Origin: Spirosoma fluviale
GTDB taxonomy: Bacteria; Bacteroidota; Bacteroidia; Cytophagales; Spirosomataceae
Direction: 5' to 3'
DNA length: 64,000 nucleotides
NCBI RefSeq assembly: GCF_900230225.1
Contig: NZ_OCNH01000006.1
Location: forward strand, 124,001-188,000
The translations under genes and the position numbers were made by a program. The notes beneath the pieces were generated by a model. It saw only the letters and a program-made list of their open reading frames with translations. It searched no databases and was not told the DNA's origin. Shown here piece by piece: positions 24,972 to 34,124 of this stretch; positions within the stretch are counted from its first letter, which is position 1, and each line of letters opens with the position of its first letter.

Positions 24972-26456
24972 CTAGTTCGGGTTATCAGATAAGTTAACAC
25001 TTACGCGCACTTTCGTTCCTTTCTTGAGCTTTGATGTAATACTGAATTCCCCATTGAGTAAACGGGTTCGGGTACGCATATTCTGAAGGCCATTGATCAC
25101 CGGTAAGGCGTTGTCGTCTTTTGGCGAGGGTTGCATTGCAAAGCCTTTGCCGTCGTCTTCAATTGCCAGCACAAGCTTTTGCGTATTCCGTTGCAAGATA
25201 ATTTTAATAGTTTGTGCTTCCGCATATTTCACAGCATTGTGCAACGCTTCCTGGGCAATACGATACATACCGATCTCCATAGCCGGACTTAATCGTTTTG
25301 TATCGGTTTGGCCGCTGAAGATAACCGAAATGCCCGTTGATCGGGTCGTTTGTTCGGCCAGCAGCTGAAGGGTCGACCCCAGACCAAAGTCGCTGAGGGT
25401 CGAGGGCATCAGGTTATAAGATACCTGCCGGGTGGTTTGAATGGTGTCGGCAATTAAATCGCACAGTTCGGCGAACCGCTGTCGTTGCTTTTCGTCGGCA
25501 AATGAAGTGGATTTTAGCTTTTCGGCGTGGAGTTTCAGCCCGGTGAGCATCTGTCCGATGCCGTCGTGAAGTTCGCGAGCAAAGCGCCGTCGTTCTTCTT
25601 CCTGCCCTTCCAGCAGTGCCGCCGACCGGACGTTTTCTTCGGCCAGTTGAAGCTGGTATTTTTCTTCGGTAGTCCGGAGGAGTTCTTTCTGGGTTTCGAC
25701 CAGTTTTTGATTTGTATGTGCCAGGTTCTGGTTGGTAGCTTCCAGCTCGTGGTTGGCGATTTCCATGTGGCTGTTGGCCATCTGTAACGCTTTCTCAGAC
25801 CGAGCCAGCCGCCGAATCACATTTTTGGTATGATTGACAACGGGTCTGAAAATAAATAAGCCTTCAATCAGAAGCGTTAATAAGGTGGCTAAGGTTAGCA
25901 GCCATTCGATGCGCTCGAGGGAGCGGACCCGTTCGAAACTTTCCGTATCTACCTGAAAGACAATGGCGTTCATCTGTTGCAGGTAAGAAAACTCATCCCG
26001 GAGAATAGTCTGAAGGGCGTTTTTCTTTTCTGCCGGTGTTGTCTGTAGATTGTTTATCTGCGAGAACCCTTTGTAAATAGATTGAAAAACGGGCTCAATG
26101 TGGGTGAACATACTATCGAGCTGCCTGCTCTTCCGAACCGTATACACCTTTTCCATAGTCAATCTGCCGTTTCGCAGTTGATTATGGCTTTGGCTCCATG
26201 AGTTTAGCAGGGAGTCAAACGAAACCGAATCGGCAGTAGCAAGGCCTTCGGTTCGTAACAACGCCAGCTTGGTCAGTCGCTGGCTCAGCATTCGTTGCCG
26301 ACCGGTTACATTCACCACCCGGCTGTCGTCGTCATGATTGCTAATCGTACGCTTGATAAACAGTAGCCCGCTTACCGACAATACGGCAATAACCGTGAGG
26401 GCTATTATGTAAAACCGGGTCAATCGGCGGGCTACCTGTTCGTCGAGTTGAGTCAT
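24972..26456 (-). CDS. NarX-like sensor histidine kinase (PilJ/type IV MCP N-terminal sensor, HisKA_3)
   Basis: The protein has 494 residues. The first transmembrane helix is at about 15-36 and the second near 185-205. The periplasmic part between them begins with VVNVTGRQRMLSQRLTKLA (47-65), which resembles the nitrate-binding P-box of NarX/NarQ and the PilJ-type domain. A coiled coil (about 218-280) leads to the dimerisation box with RRFARELHDGIGQMLTGLKL, where His is the phosphorylated residue of the HisKA_3 class. The ATP-binding part has EALHNAVKYAEAQ and IEDDGKGFAM. With the response regulator 2 nt downstream and nirD just upstream, nitrate or nitrite sensing is the best inference. Confidence 0.9.
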   Translation of the reverse strand: MTQLDEQVARRLTRFYIIALTVIAVLSVSGLLFIKRTISNHDDDSRVVNVTGRQRMLSQRLTKLALLRTEGLATADSVSFDSLLNSWSQSHNQLRNGRLTMEKVYTVRKSRQLDSMFTHIEPVFQSIYKGFSQINNLQTTPAEKKNALQTILRDEFSYLQQMNAIVFQVDTESFERVRSLERIEWLLTLATLLTLLIEGLFIFRPVVNHTKNVIRRLARSEKALQMANSHMEIANHELEATNQNLAHTNQKLVETQKELLRTTEEKYQLQLAEENVRSAALLEGQEEERRRFARELHDGIGQMLTGLKLHAEKLKSTSFADEKQRQRFAELCDLIADTIQTTRQVSYNLMPSTLSDFGLGSTLQLLAEQTTRSTGISVIFSGQTDTKRLSPAMEIGMYRIAQEALHNAVKYAEAQTIKIILQRNTQKLVLAIEDDGKGFAMQPSPKDDNALPVINGLQNMRTRTRLLNGEFSITSKLKKGTKVRVSVNLSDNPN

Positions 26457-26474
26457 GAAACGTTGGAGGGAGGA

Positions 26475-26828
26475 TTATACGCCAATATACACCATATCGT
26501 CTACTACTTTGATAGGGAATGTGGCAATCTTATAACCATCGTCATTGAGACATTCGCCGGATTGAAGCGAGAACGTCTTTTTGTGAAACGGGCAGGCAAC
26601 TTTCGGCTCGTCGCCCTGGCTACCGATCATGCCCCTTGACAAAGCCATTTGCTGTCGGTGGGGGCATTCATTCTCCGTTGCGTACCATTCTCCCCGCCGG
26701 GTAAAGTTGAATATAGCGATCTGACGGCCTCCCAGTAGCACACACGCGCCACCATTTTCGGGAATATGGCTCGTTGGGCAAGCCAGTTGCCAGGTAATTT
26801 CGTCTTTATGAATTGTGAGTGTTTCCAT
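26475..26828 (-). CDS. nirD: Nitrite reductase (NADH) small subunit, Rieske-type
   Basis: The protein has 117 residues from the ATG at 26826-26828. A longer frame upstream would translate part of the repeat element, so this start is preferred. The Rieske motif is ENECPHRQQMALSRGMI (C-x-H) with VACPFHKKTFSLQSGEC (C-x2-H), the pattern of NirD, which binds a 2Fe-2S cluster and complements the NirB catalytic subunit in reducing nitrite to ammonium. It is separated from nirB by a 145-nt spacer that contains a REP-like palindrome. Both genes are on the minus strand. Confidence 0.93.
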   Translation of the reverse strand: METLTIHKDEITWQLACPTSHIPENGGACVLLGGRQIAIFNFTRRGEWYATENECPHRQQMALSRGMIGSQGDEPKVACPFHKKTFSLQSGECLNDDGYKIATFPIKVVDDMVYIGV

Positions 26829-26843
26829 GTCGATTGATTTGGA

Positions 26844-26965
26844 GCTGGCGCGAGCATAGGCTCGTGCCATTTATTTCGTCAGCATTCGCTGACGCATGCA
26901 GAGCTAGGCAATTAACGTCAGCGAATGCTGACGAAATAAAGGCACGGGTTCAAACCCGCGCCAGC
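26844..26965. repeat. Long palindromic repeat in the nirB-nirD spacer
   Basis: Arms of about 50 bp (26844-26893 and 26916-26965) are inverted complements. The inner 17 bp on each side (TTTCGTCAGCATTCGCTGA and its complement) are identical; the outer parts form two separate hairpins of similar stem (GGCGCGAGC/GCTCGTGCC and GGCACGGGTT/AACCCGCGCC). It may stabilise or attenuate the nirB transcript ahead of nirD. Confidence 0.85.
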
Positions 26966-26973
26966 CTCGTCAG

Positions 26974-29487
26974 TTAAACCCACTCCTTCGCCCGCTTCTG
27001 ATCGCGCAGGGCGTCGAACTGAATGGTTGGGTCTTTCTGCTCGGGGGCGTTGACGAAGTGGGCAAAACGAGCGCGGAGGGCCGGATTTTCGACGGCTTCT
27101 TTCCACTCGCACTTGAAGGTGTCGACCAGTAGCTGCATTTCCCGTTCCAGCTCATCGGCAAGTTGAAGTACATCGTCCACGACCACCGCTCGGAGGTAAT
27201 TCATGCCGCCGTCCATCTTGTTGAGCCAGGTAGCGGTGCGGGTGAGGGGATCGGCGGTTTTGATGTAGAACATCAGAAACCGGTCGATGTATCGGATGCA
27301 GGTTTCCTTGTCTACGTCCGATGCCAGTAGCTGGGCGTGCTGGGGCTTGGAGCCGCCGTTGCCGCCGATGTACAGATTCCAGCCTTTCTCGGTGGCGATG
27401 ATGCCGAAGTCTTTGCTCTGCGCTTCGGCGCATTCGCGAATGCAACCCGACACGCCCGACTTTAGCTTATGTGGCGACCGAATGCCTTTGTAGCGTTCCT
27501 CAACTTCAATGGCAAACGAAACGGAATCCTGCACGCCAAACCGGCACCAGGTGCTGCCCACGCAGCTTTTCACTGTTCGCAGAGATTTGCCGTAGGCATG
27601 ACCACTTTCAAAACCGGCGGCTATCAGCTCTTCCCAGATTACGGGTAAGTCGCCAACGTGAGCACCGAACAGATCAATCCGTTGACCACCCGTAATTTTG
27701 GTATACAGACCGTATTTCTTAGCGACCTGCCCAATCACGATCAGCTTATCGGGCGTGATTTCGCCACCCGGAATTCGGGGCACAACCGAATACGTGCCGC
27801 CTTTCTGGATATTCGCCAGAAACCGGTCGTTGGAGTCCTGTATGGTCGCCCGGCCTTTTTCCAGAATATTCTCATTCCAGAGACTCGCCAGAATGGAGGC
27901 CACTGCCGGTTTACACACCTCGCAGCCGTCGCCTTTGCCAACTTTATCCACTACAGCGTCGAAGGTTTTCAGGCTGTTGATTTTCACCAGATCCAGCAAT
28001 TCCTGGCGGGTGAAGTCGAAGTGTTCGCAAAGGATGTTGCGAACGTAAACGCCTTTTTGCTTCAGCACACCCTGGATAATATCTTTCACCATGGGCGTAC
28101 AGCCTCCGCAGCCGGTACAGGCTTTGGTTGCCTTCTTGAGCGCATCGACGGTCGTGTGGCCGTTCTCGCCAATCTCGTGGCAGAGCATGGCTTTCGTTAC
28201 CGCTTCGCAGGAGCAAATCAGCGCATCATCGGGCAGGCTCATGACGCCTGCGCCTGCTTCTTCACCCCCTCGTGAGCCCAGAATCAGGTCTTCAGGATCG
28301 GGCGGGAGAATGGTCTTATTCTTACAGGTTTGCAGGAGCATGTTGTACTGTTCGGCATCGCCTACCAGAATACCGCCCAGCAACTCCTTGCCATCGGCCG
28401 ATATATTGATCCGTTTGTAAACCCCTTTCGCCTTGTTCTCGTAGACGATGGTTTTACAGTCCGACGCAAACGGGTCGCCGAACGAGCCTACGTCCGTACC
28501 AATCAGCTTAAGCTTTGTGGACATATCGTAGGGCTTGAATTCCTTTTCCTCGCCGATCAGGCGCGACGCTACCACCTCGGCCATTTCGTAGCCGGGGGCC
28601 ACCAGCCCGTAAATCATGTGATGCGCCACGGCACATTCGCCAATGGCAAAAATTGAGGGATCGGAGGTTTGCAGAAAGTTATCGACCAGGATGCCACCAC
28701 GCGGGTGCGTTTCGATCCCCGAGGCTTTGGCCAGTTCATCGCGCGGACGAATACCAGCCGAAATAACCAGCATATCGACATCTATACGCGACCCATCGGC
28801 AAACAACATGCCGGTAATGGCATCGTCGCCGGTGATCTCCTGCGTGCTTTTCGACAGATGTATTTTTAGACCGAGCGATTCGAGTTGACGCTGTAAAACA
28901 CCCGAACCCGCGTCGTCGATCTGCCGGGGCATCAGGCGGGGGGCAAACTCCACTACGTGGGCTTCATCCAGCCCCAGGTCGAGCAGAGCTTTGGCCGCTT
29001 CGAGACCTAATAAACCACCACCCAAAACGGCCCCTTTCCGGGCTTTACGGGCATAGGACTGAATGAGGTCGAGGTCTTCGATGGTCCGGTAAACAAAGAC
29101 CCCATCTTTTTCGACACCTGCCACGGGTGGCACAAACGCACCGGAGCCGGTAGCTAGTATAAGGTAGTCATAAGGCACTACAACGCCATGGTGTGATCGG
29201 ACTTCTTTTCGCTCCCGGTCGATATCGATGACCGGATCGGTGAGGTAGAGCGTGATACCGTTATCGGCGTACCAGCTCTGGGGGGCAAGCGTCAGATCGT
29301 TGGCGGTTTTGCCATCGAAATAGGCGCTTAAATGAACCCGATCGTAAGCTACACGCGGCTCTTCCCCAAAAACCGTCAGTGTAAATCGCTGGTCATTTTT
29401 TTCTTTGGCTACTAATTTCTCGCAGAATTTGTAGCCCACCATGCCGTTGCCAATGACGACGACACGCCTGTTTTTGTTTGTGTTCAT
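26974..29487 (-). CDS. nirB: Nitrite reductase (NADH) large subunit
   Basis: The protein has 837 residues, the usual NirB length. It begins VVVIGNGMVGYKFCEKLVA (FAD loop), followed by an NAD-binding GAVLGGGLLGLEAAKALLDL near residue 150. A BFD-type 2Fe-2S domain has ALICSCEAVTKAMLC and ACTGCGGCTPMV (about 420-475). The siroheme/4Fe-4S part (about 555-800) has TVKSCVGSTWCRFGVQDS and SGVSGCIRECAEAQSKDFG, giving the C-x5-C and C-x3-C cluster ligands. It reduces nitrite to ammonium with NADH in the cytoplasm. A -7-like TACTTTTG lies on the minus strand at 29578-29585. Confidence 0.97.
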   Translation of the reverse strand: MNTNKNRRVVVIGNGMVGYKFCEKLVAKEKNDQRFTLTVFGEEPRVAYDRVHLSAYFDGKTANDLTLAPQSWYADNGITLYLTDPVIDIDRERKEVRSHHGVVVPYDYLILATGSGAFVPPVAGVEKDGVFVYRTIEDLDLIQSYARKARKGAVLGGGLLGLEAAKALLDLGLDEAHVVEFAPRLMPRQIDDAGSGVLQRQLESLGLKIHLSKSTQEITGDDAITGMLFADGSRIDVDMLVISAGIRPRDELAKASGIETHPRGGILVDNFLQTSDPSIFAIGECAVAHHMIYGLVAPGYEMAEVVASRLIGEEKEFKPYDMSTKLKLIGTDVGSFGDPFASDCKTIVYENKAKGVYKRINISADGKELLGGILVGDAEQYNMLLQTCKNKTILPPDPEDLILGSRGGEEAGAGVMSLPDDALICSCEAVTKAMLCHEIGENGHTTVDALKKATKACTGCGGCTPMVKDIIQGVLKQKGVYVRNILCEHFDFTRQELLDLVKINSLKTFDAVVDKVGKGDGCEVCKPAVASILASLWNENILEKGRATIQDSNDRFLANIQKGGTYSVVPRIPGGEITPDKLIVIGQVAKKYGLYTKITGGQRIDLFGAHVGDLPVIWEELIAAGFESGHAYGKSLRTVKSCVGSTWCRFGVQDSVSFAIEVEERYKGIRSPHKLKSGVSGCIRECAEAQSKDFGIIATEKGWNLYIGGNGGSKPQHAQLLASDVDKETCIRYIDRFLMFYIKTADPLTRTATWLNKMDGGMNYLRAVVVDDVLQLADELEREMQLLVDTFKCEWKEAVENPALRARFAHFVNAPEQKDPTIQFDALRDQKRAKEWV

Positions 29488-29660
29488 AGTTATTGTTAAC
29501 TATAACATTGTGAAAACCCCGTTTTATTATTGTACTTATTCAAGAAAATAGCCCTTCTCCTCCCCAGAAGGACTAGTCAAAAGTAAGAGGTGTTTTTCGT
29601 AAATCCTAATGTATTATTCTGTTATATGGTTATTATTAAACATATTTTTTCGAAAAAGTC

Positions 29661-29690
29661 TTGTTTTTACGAATATCATCTCTACTTTTG
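29661..29690 (+). promoter_or_regulatory. Bacteroidota-type promoter for cobA
   Basis: TTG at 29661-29663, a 19-nt spacer and TACTTTTG at 29683-29690 match the -33/-7 consensus exactly. The cobA ATG follows 76 nt later, leaving a leader of about 70 nt. Confidence 0.75.
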
Positions 29691-29766
29691 AACCATAATT
29701 AACAATAGGGGAAAAGTACCACTAATAGTACATTATCACTATTTAACCCATAAACGGTAAAGTCAG

Positions 29767-30525
29767 ATGAAGCCAAAGCTTACACTCGTGGGGGCGGGTC
29801 CCGGCGACGGCGAATTGATCACCTTAAAAGGGATCAGGGCGCTTCGGCAAGCAGACGTTGTTTTATACGACGATCTTGCCAACCACACTTTACTGGAGTT
29901 TGCACCCGAGCAGGCTCTGAAAATTTATGTGGGGAAACGGGCCGGTCAGACATCTTTCACCCAGGAAGAAATCAATGAGTTGATCGTCCGGTTTGCTCAG
30001 GAACACGGGCATGTGGTTCGGCTTAAGGGGGGCGACCCGTACGTGTTCGGACGTGGATTTGAAGAGTGTGCGTATGCCCGGCAATATGGGATTGAGTGCG
30101 AGGTAGTACCGGGTGTGTCGAGTTGTATAGCGGTTCCGGCTTCGCAGGGTATTCCGGTAACGAGCCGGGGCGTAAGTGAAAGTTTTTGGGTCATTACGGG
30201 CACCACGCGCCGGGGCGAACTATCCGACGATCTGCAACTTGCCGCCCAGTCGAAAGCAACCATTGTGGTGCTGATGGGTATGAGTAAGTTAACGGAGATA
30301 TGCACGCTGTTTAGTGAAGCCGGACGCGGTCACCTGCCTATGGCAATCGTGCAGAACGGCACACGCGCTGATGAACAGTGCGTAATTGGTCAGGTCTGGA
30401 ATATGCCGCAACTGGCAGCAGAGCAGGGCGTGGGGGCGCCCGCTGTGCTGGTCATCGGCGAAGTCGTTGCGCTGCATCCGTCGTATCTGGCGGAATCCAT
30501 GCGAAACTTCTCCATGGCCTGGTAA
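29767..30525 (+). CDS. cobA: Uroporphyrinogen-III C-methyltransferase (SUMT)
   Basis: The 252-residue protein matches the stand-alone SUMT length. Motifs are LTLVGAGPGDGELITLKGIR at the start, VVRLKGGDPYVFGRGFEE near residue 80, and CEVVPGVSSCIAVPASQGIP near residue 110, then VITGTTRRGE and VVLMGMSKL. It methylates uroporphyrinogen III to precorrin-2 with S-adenosylmethionine, the first step to the siroheme of NirB. The divergent position opposite nirB and the promoter at 29661-29690 fit co-regulation with nitrite reduction. No CysG-type dehydrogenase/chelatase partner is in the window. Confidence 0.95.
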   Translation: MKPKLTLVGAGPGDGELITLKGIRALRQADVVLYDDLANHTLLEFAPEQALKIYVGKRAGQTSFTQEEINELIVRFAQEHGHVVRLKGGDPYVFGRGFEECAYARQYGIECEVVPGVSSCIAVPASQGIPVTSRGVSESFWVITGTTRRGELSDDLQLAAQSKATIVVLMGMSKLTEICTLFSEAGRGHLPMAIVQNGTRADEQCVIGQVWNMPQLAAEQGVGAPAVLVIGEVVALHPSYLAESMRNFSMAW

Positions 30526-30955
30526 CGATGCACAGTGTATTCTGTTTTTGGTGAGCTATCTGATTCCGCAGTCACCGTAACCTATAAGGCCAAAAACAGA
30601 CTACAAAAAAAGCCGATCCGGTGTGGGGGCACCTTTGGATCGGCTAAAACGGGATTTGTCTATGCGAAAAACACAAACGCTTCAAAGAAAATGAAAAAAA
30701 ACAGGTAAAGCAAATCAGCGTCTTCCGCTACAGGCCATATCCCTGGTCATTGGTTAATAGTGATTGGTTAATTAGTTAATAGGTCTACTATATCTCTATT
30801 GCAGAGTACTGATCAGCCAGTCAACCAATTACAAATAACTACGCCTTTAGGTCTACCACTACAGTCTGTTCTACACATCCTTGCCCAATCTGGGTCAAGT
30901 CCACTCACTGTTGTCTCTACCATTCATCTTCTACGTAAACTGGCTCTCTATTTCG
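30526..30955. other. Intergenic region with two hairpins before the porin gene
   Basis: These 430 bp follow cobA. An 11-bp inverted repeat brackets 30541-30600 (TCTGTTTTTGG ... CCAAAAACAGA) and an inner GGTGA/TCACC pair lies within it. A second stem AGCCGATCC/GGATCGGCT spans 30611-30645 with an A run on its 5' side, so it would be a terminator only on the minus strand, where no gene ends nearby. No RNA gene or riboswitch is recognised. Confidence 0.5.
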
Positions 30956-32500
30956 ATGAAAAATATACATAAGGTAATGTTTCTGGCCTGTTTTATTCTG
31001 CTGGCATTACAACCCGAATCATTCGCACAGTTCTCGCTCGTGGGGCAACTGCGCACCCGCACCGAGCTTCGGAATGGTCTGGGGAACCTCGCTCCCAAAA
31101 ATGCATCGGCTGCTTTTTTTACTTCGCAGCGCACCCGCCTGACGTTCGGCTACAAATGGGATCGCGTACAGTTTCAGACATCCATTCAGGATGTTCGCGT
31201 GTGGGGGCAGGATGCGGCCACCATCAATAACATTGACGGTAACCGCCTGATGGTACACGAAGCCTGGGCCGAAGTAACCCTGGCCAACAGCGCCGACACC
31301 ACTATTAAATTCAGACCCATTCAGAACCTGTCGCTTAAAATTGGCCGTCAGGAGCTTGTATACGACGATGTTCGTCTATTAGGCAACCTCGACTGGCTCC
31401 AGCAGGGACGCCGTTTTGATGCTGCTCTGTTGAAAGGACAACACAAAGGGTGGGCGCTCGACCTCGGCGTTGGCTTTAACCAGAACACGGATGCCTTCGG
31501 TACCGTGGGCGACAATTACACACCGGGCAACGTAGCAACTTCGACCCTGTCGAACAAAAACGTGTCGCTGACCATTCCAGCCGGGTTTATTCCAACTGCC
31601 GGAAGAGGTGGCGCACCGGTACTCGCCACGCCACTGAGTACCAACGGCCAGAATCAGCAGTTCAAGTCGTTTCAGATGGCGTACCTGACGCGGAAGTTCA
31701 ACCAGACAAAATTCTCGGCCCTGTTCTTTAAAGACGATTTCCAGAAGTACCGCGCCGACTCGCTTGGCAACGCTACGGCAGGTTACGTATATGGGAGACG
31801 TTATGACGTGGCCGGGACAAATTCACGCTTAACCTACGGCGCTATGCTGGTCGGTCAGTTGGGTGCCGGCTCCCCAAAATCCAGTAAAGTACAATGGCAA
31901 GCGTTTGCTTACGGACAGAGTGGTAAAGACCGCGATGGCCTGAGCATTAAAGGCGCTTACCACTACGGCGGTAATGTCATGTTTCAGAAAGGTCTGCTGA
32001 GTGTTGGACCTGGTTATGAAGTGCTGTCGGGCAACAACGCCACTACAATTCAGGCGGGGCAAACGAGCCGCTTCGATCCGCTGTATGGCACGCCACACCG
32101 GCACTGGGGCTATATGGACTACTTCTACGTAGGCACCGGCTCGCCAGCGGGTGGTTTACAGGACGCTTTCCTGAAGTTCAAATACGCCAGCACCCGCCTG
32201 ACCACCACCTTCGATATTCACTACTTCGCCCTGGCGGCATCGACGTACAACAAGATGGCCGACGCCCCTACCGGTGCCCTGTTATCATCTAAACTGGGTA
32301 TGGAATATGACTTCGTGGCAAACTACGCGCTCAACAAGTTCACCAACCTGGAATTCGGCTATTCAGTCATGAATGGCACCAACAGCCTCGAATATTCGAA
32401 GCAGGGCACCATGAACGAGAAGAATCACATCGGCACCTGGTCGTACCTGATGATCAACATCCGCCCCGACTTTCTGGCGGCAAAGCCAGCCACGAAATAG
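30956..32500 (+). CDS. Alginate-export family outer-membrane porin
   Basis: The protein has 514 residues from ATG 30956, with a signal peptide ending SFAQ at about residue 24. The start of the mature part (VGQLRTRTELRNGLGNL), FFTSQRTRLTFGYKWDRVQF and the regular alternating beta-strand pattern fit the alginate_exp (PF13372) barrel family. The conserved LKIGRQELVYDDVRLLGNLD segment is typical. The name is a family name; its location between cobA and a nitrate transporter suggests it lets nitrate or nitrite cross the outer membrane. The last residues lack an obvious terminal Phe. Confidence 0.8.
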   Translation: MKNIHKVMFLACFILLALQPESFAQFSLVGQLRTRTELRNGLGNLAPKNASAAFFTSQRTRLTFGYKWDRVQFQTSIQDVRVWGQDAATINNIDGNRLMVHEAWAEVTLANSADTTIKFRPIQNLSLKIGRQELVYDDVRLLGNLDWLQQGRRFDAALLKGQHKGWALDLGVGFNQNTDAFGTVGDNYTPGNVATSTLSNKNVSLTIPAGFIPTAGRGGAPVLATPLSTNGQNQQFKSFQMAYLTRKFNQTKFSALFFKDDFQKYRADSLGNATAGYVYGRRYDVAGTNSRLTYGAMLVGQLGAGSPKSSKVQWQAFAYGQSGKDRDGLSIKGAYHYGGNVMFQKGLLSVGPGYEVLSGNNATTIQAGQTSRFDPLYGTPHRHWGYMDYFYVGTGSPAGGLQDAFLKFKYASTRLTTTFDIHYFALAASTYNKMADAPTGALLSSKLGMEYDFVANYALNKFTNLEFGYSVMNGTNSLEYSKQGTMNEKNHIGTWSYLMINIRPDFLAAKPATK

Positions 32501-32509
32501 TAGTGCAGG

Positions 32510-32604
32510 TGTGCTGTGGTGTCGGATCCTGGAGCGCCAGCCCGGTCAGACCGGACACAAATTGCTGACGCGAGCGTGTCGGGTTTGAGAACCCGACACC
32601 ACAA
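32510..32604. repeat. Palindromic repeat between the porin and transporter genes
   Basis: TGTGGTGTCGG (32515-32525) pairs with CCGACACCACA (32593-32603). Inside are the stem GTGTCGGGTT/AACCCGACAC (32576-32599) and CCGGTCAGACCGG (32542-32554). The next 100 nt (32637-32690) contain a CTCTGTG-rich segment of the kind repeated in Bacteroidota intergenic regions. Confidence 0.78.
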
Positions 32605-32711
32605 CAGACACTACAACGGTGGGACCAATACCCCGATACTACTTTTCTCTGTGCGCTTTGCGTCTCTGTGGTTAAACTCTTTTTGAATACATACTCCTTA
32701 TCTATAAACTC

Positions 32712-34007
32712 ATGCAAACGAACAAACCGCTCGAATCGCTCAATGTATTCCGTTTCAAAGGGGTGCAGATGCAGACTTTCCACATTACGTGGCTCACTTT
32801 CTTTGTCTGTTTCTTCGGCTGGTTTGGGCTGGCTCCGCTGATGCCCGCCATCCGGGCTGATCTTGGGCTGACCAAACCGGAAGTTGGCAATACCATCATT
32901 GCGGCCGTATCGGCAACTATTCTGGCCCGTCTGGTGATCGGTCGCCTGTGCGATACCTGGGGGCCACGTAAAACCTATACGGCTCTGCTCGTATTAGGTG
33001 CCTGGCCGGTTATGTTCGTTGGGTTGGCGCATGATTATACCACCTTTTTGTTATTCCGGCTGGCGATTGGCGTTATTGGTGCATCGTTCGTGATCACGCA
33101 GTTTCATACGTCGATGATGTTTGCGCCCAAAATCAAGGGCACGGCCAATGCCGTAGCCGGTGGCTGGGGAAACCTTGGCGGGGGTATTACCCAGTTGGCG
33201 ATGCCCGTCATTATGGCAACCATCGTCGGTTTCGGCTACACCAAGCCCGAAGCGTGGCGGCTGGCCATGATTGTACCGGGCGTCATGATGCTCATTATGG
33301 CATTCATTTACTACCGTTTTACAAAAGACACACCGGCAGGTAACTATAGTGATATAGAAAGGTCAATTGCCACAGGCGAGAAGGTAAGTTTTTGGACGGC
33401 CTGCGCCGATGTCCGTGTGTGGGCGCTGGCACTGGCTTATGCCTGCTGCTTCGGTATGGAAATCACCTTCGATGGCGTGGCCGCGCTTTATTTCTTCGAT
33501 AATTTCAAGCTGGCCGAAACCGAAGCCGGTTTCTGGGCCATGCTCTTTGGCGGGATGAACATTTTTGCCCGTGCCCTCGGCGGTATCGTCGCGGATAAAG
33601 TCGGGAACAAATACGGTATGCGGGGTAAGGGCATTTTACTGGCTGGGTTGCTGGTATTGGAAGGGGCCGGTATAATGCTTTTCGCCCAGGCGGGTAGCTT
33701 GCCGCTGGCTATCATTTCGATGATTACGTTCGCCTTGTTCTTGAAAATGTCCAACGGGAGTACCTATGCCATTGTTCCTTTCGTAAACCCGAAAGCGGTG
33801 GGCGTTATTTCCGGTGTGGTGGGAGCGGGCGGCAACCTCGGCGGTATGCTGATGGCGTTTCTGTTCAAATCCCAATCCATCAGTTACGGACAGGCGTTTC
33901 TGTACATCGGATGCATCGTAGGGGCCATTGGCTTACTATTATTCCTGGTAAATTTCAGCAAAGAGACCGTTGTCGAACCCGTCGAAGCGGAATTGCAAAC
34001 AGCTTGA
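32712..34007 (+). CDS. NarK-type nitrate/nitrite transporter (MFS, NNP family)
   Basis: The protein has 431 residues and about 12 membrane helices. NNP signatures are WLTFFVCFFGWFGLAPLMPA in helix 1, ARLVIGRLCDTWGPRKTY in the loop 2-3, VAGGWGNLGGGITQLAMPV in helix 5 and GVVGAGGNLGGMLMAFL in helix 11; the two GGxGNLGG-type motifs are the nitrate signatures. It imports nitrate or exchanges nitrite in the inner membrane. Position just before the nitrate reductase gene supports nitrate uptake. Confidence 0.95.
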   Translation: MQTNKPLESLNVFRFKGVQMQTFHITWLTFFVCFFGWFGLAPLMPAIRADLGLTKPEVGNTIIAAVSATILARLVIGRLCDTWGPRKTYTALLVLGAWPVMFVGLAHDYTTFLLFRLAIGVIGASFVITQFHTSMMFAPKIKGTANAVAGGWGNLGGGITQLAMPVIMATIVGFGYTKPEAWRLAMIVPGVMMLIMAFIYYRFTKDTPAGNYSDIERSIATGEKVSFWTACADVRVWALALAYACCFGMEITFDGVAALYFFDNFKLAETEAGFWAMLFGGMNIFARALGGIVADKVGNKYGMRGKGILLAGLLVLEGAGIMLFAQAGSLPLAIISMITFALFLKMSNGSTYAIVPFVNPKAVGVISGVVGAGGNLGGMLMAFLFKSQSISYGQAFLYIGCIVGAIGLLLFLVNFSKETVVEPVEAELQTA

Positions 34008-34009
34008 TA

Positions 34010-34102
34010 GGAACGCGGATGAAACGGATTGAACGGATCAGGACGGATTAACACCTATTTTTTATCCGTTTTTATCCGTTCAATCCGTTTCATCCGCGTT
34101 CC
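34010..34102. repeat. Long inverted repeat before the nitrate reductase gene
   Basis: Arms of 39 bp (34010-34048 and 34064-34102) pair with three mismatches around a 15-nt loop. Each arm itself repeats ACGGAT about every 9-13 nt. It occupies most of the 117-nt gap between the transporter and reductase genes. Confidence 0.9.
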
Positions 34103-34124
34103 CACCATTTATCGAAGATAAATC

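Noticed and set aside
26829..26870. Upstream extension of nirD by 14 residues
   Set aside because: It would be translated from the palindrome, while the Rieske family homology begins near the internal ATG.
29488..29766. A cobalamin riboswitch ahead of cobA
   Set aside because: No B12-box-like sequence or multi-stem fold is visible; the leader after the promoter is only about 70 nt.
30611..30645. Terminator for cobA on the plus strand
   Set aside because: The stem has its A run on the 5' side and no T run on the 3' side, so it would only work on the minus strand, where no gene ends.
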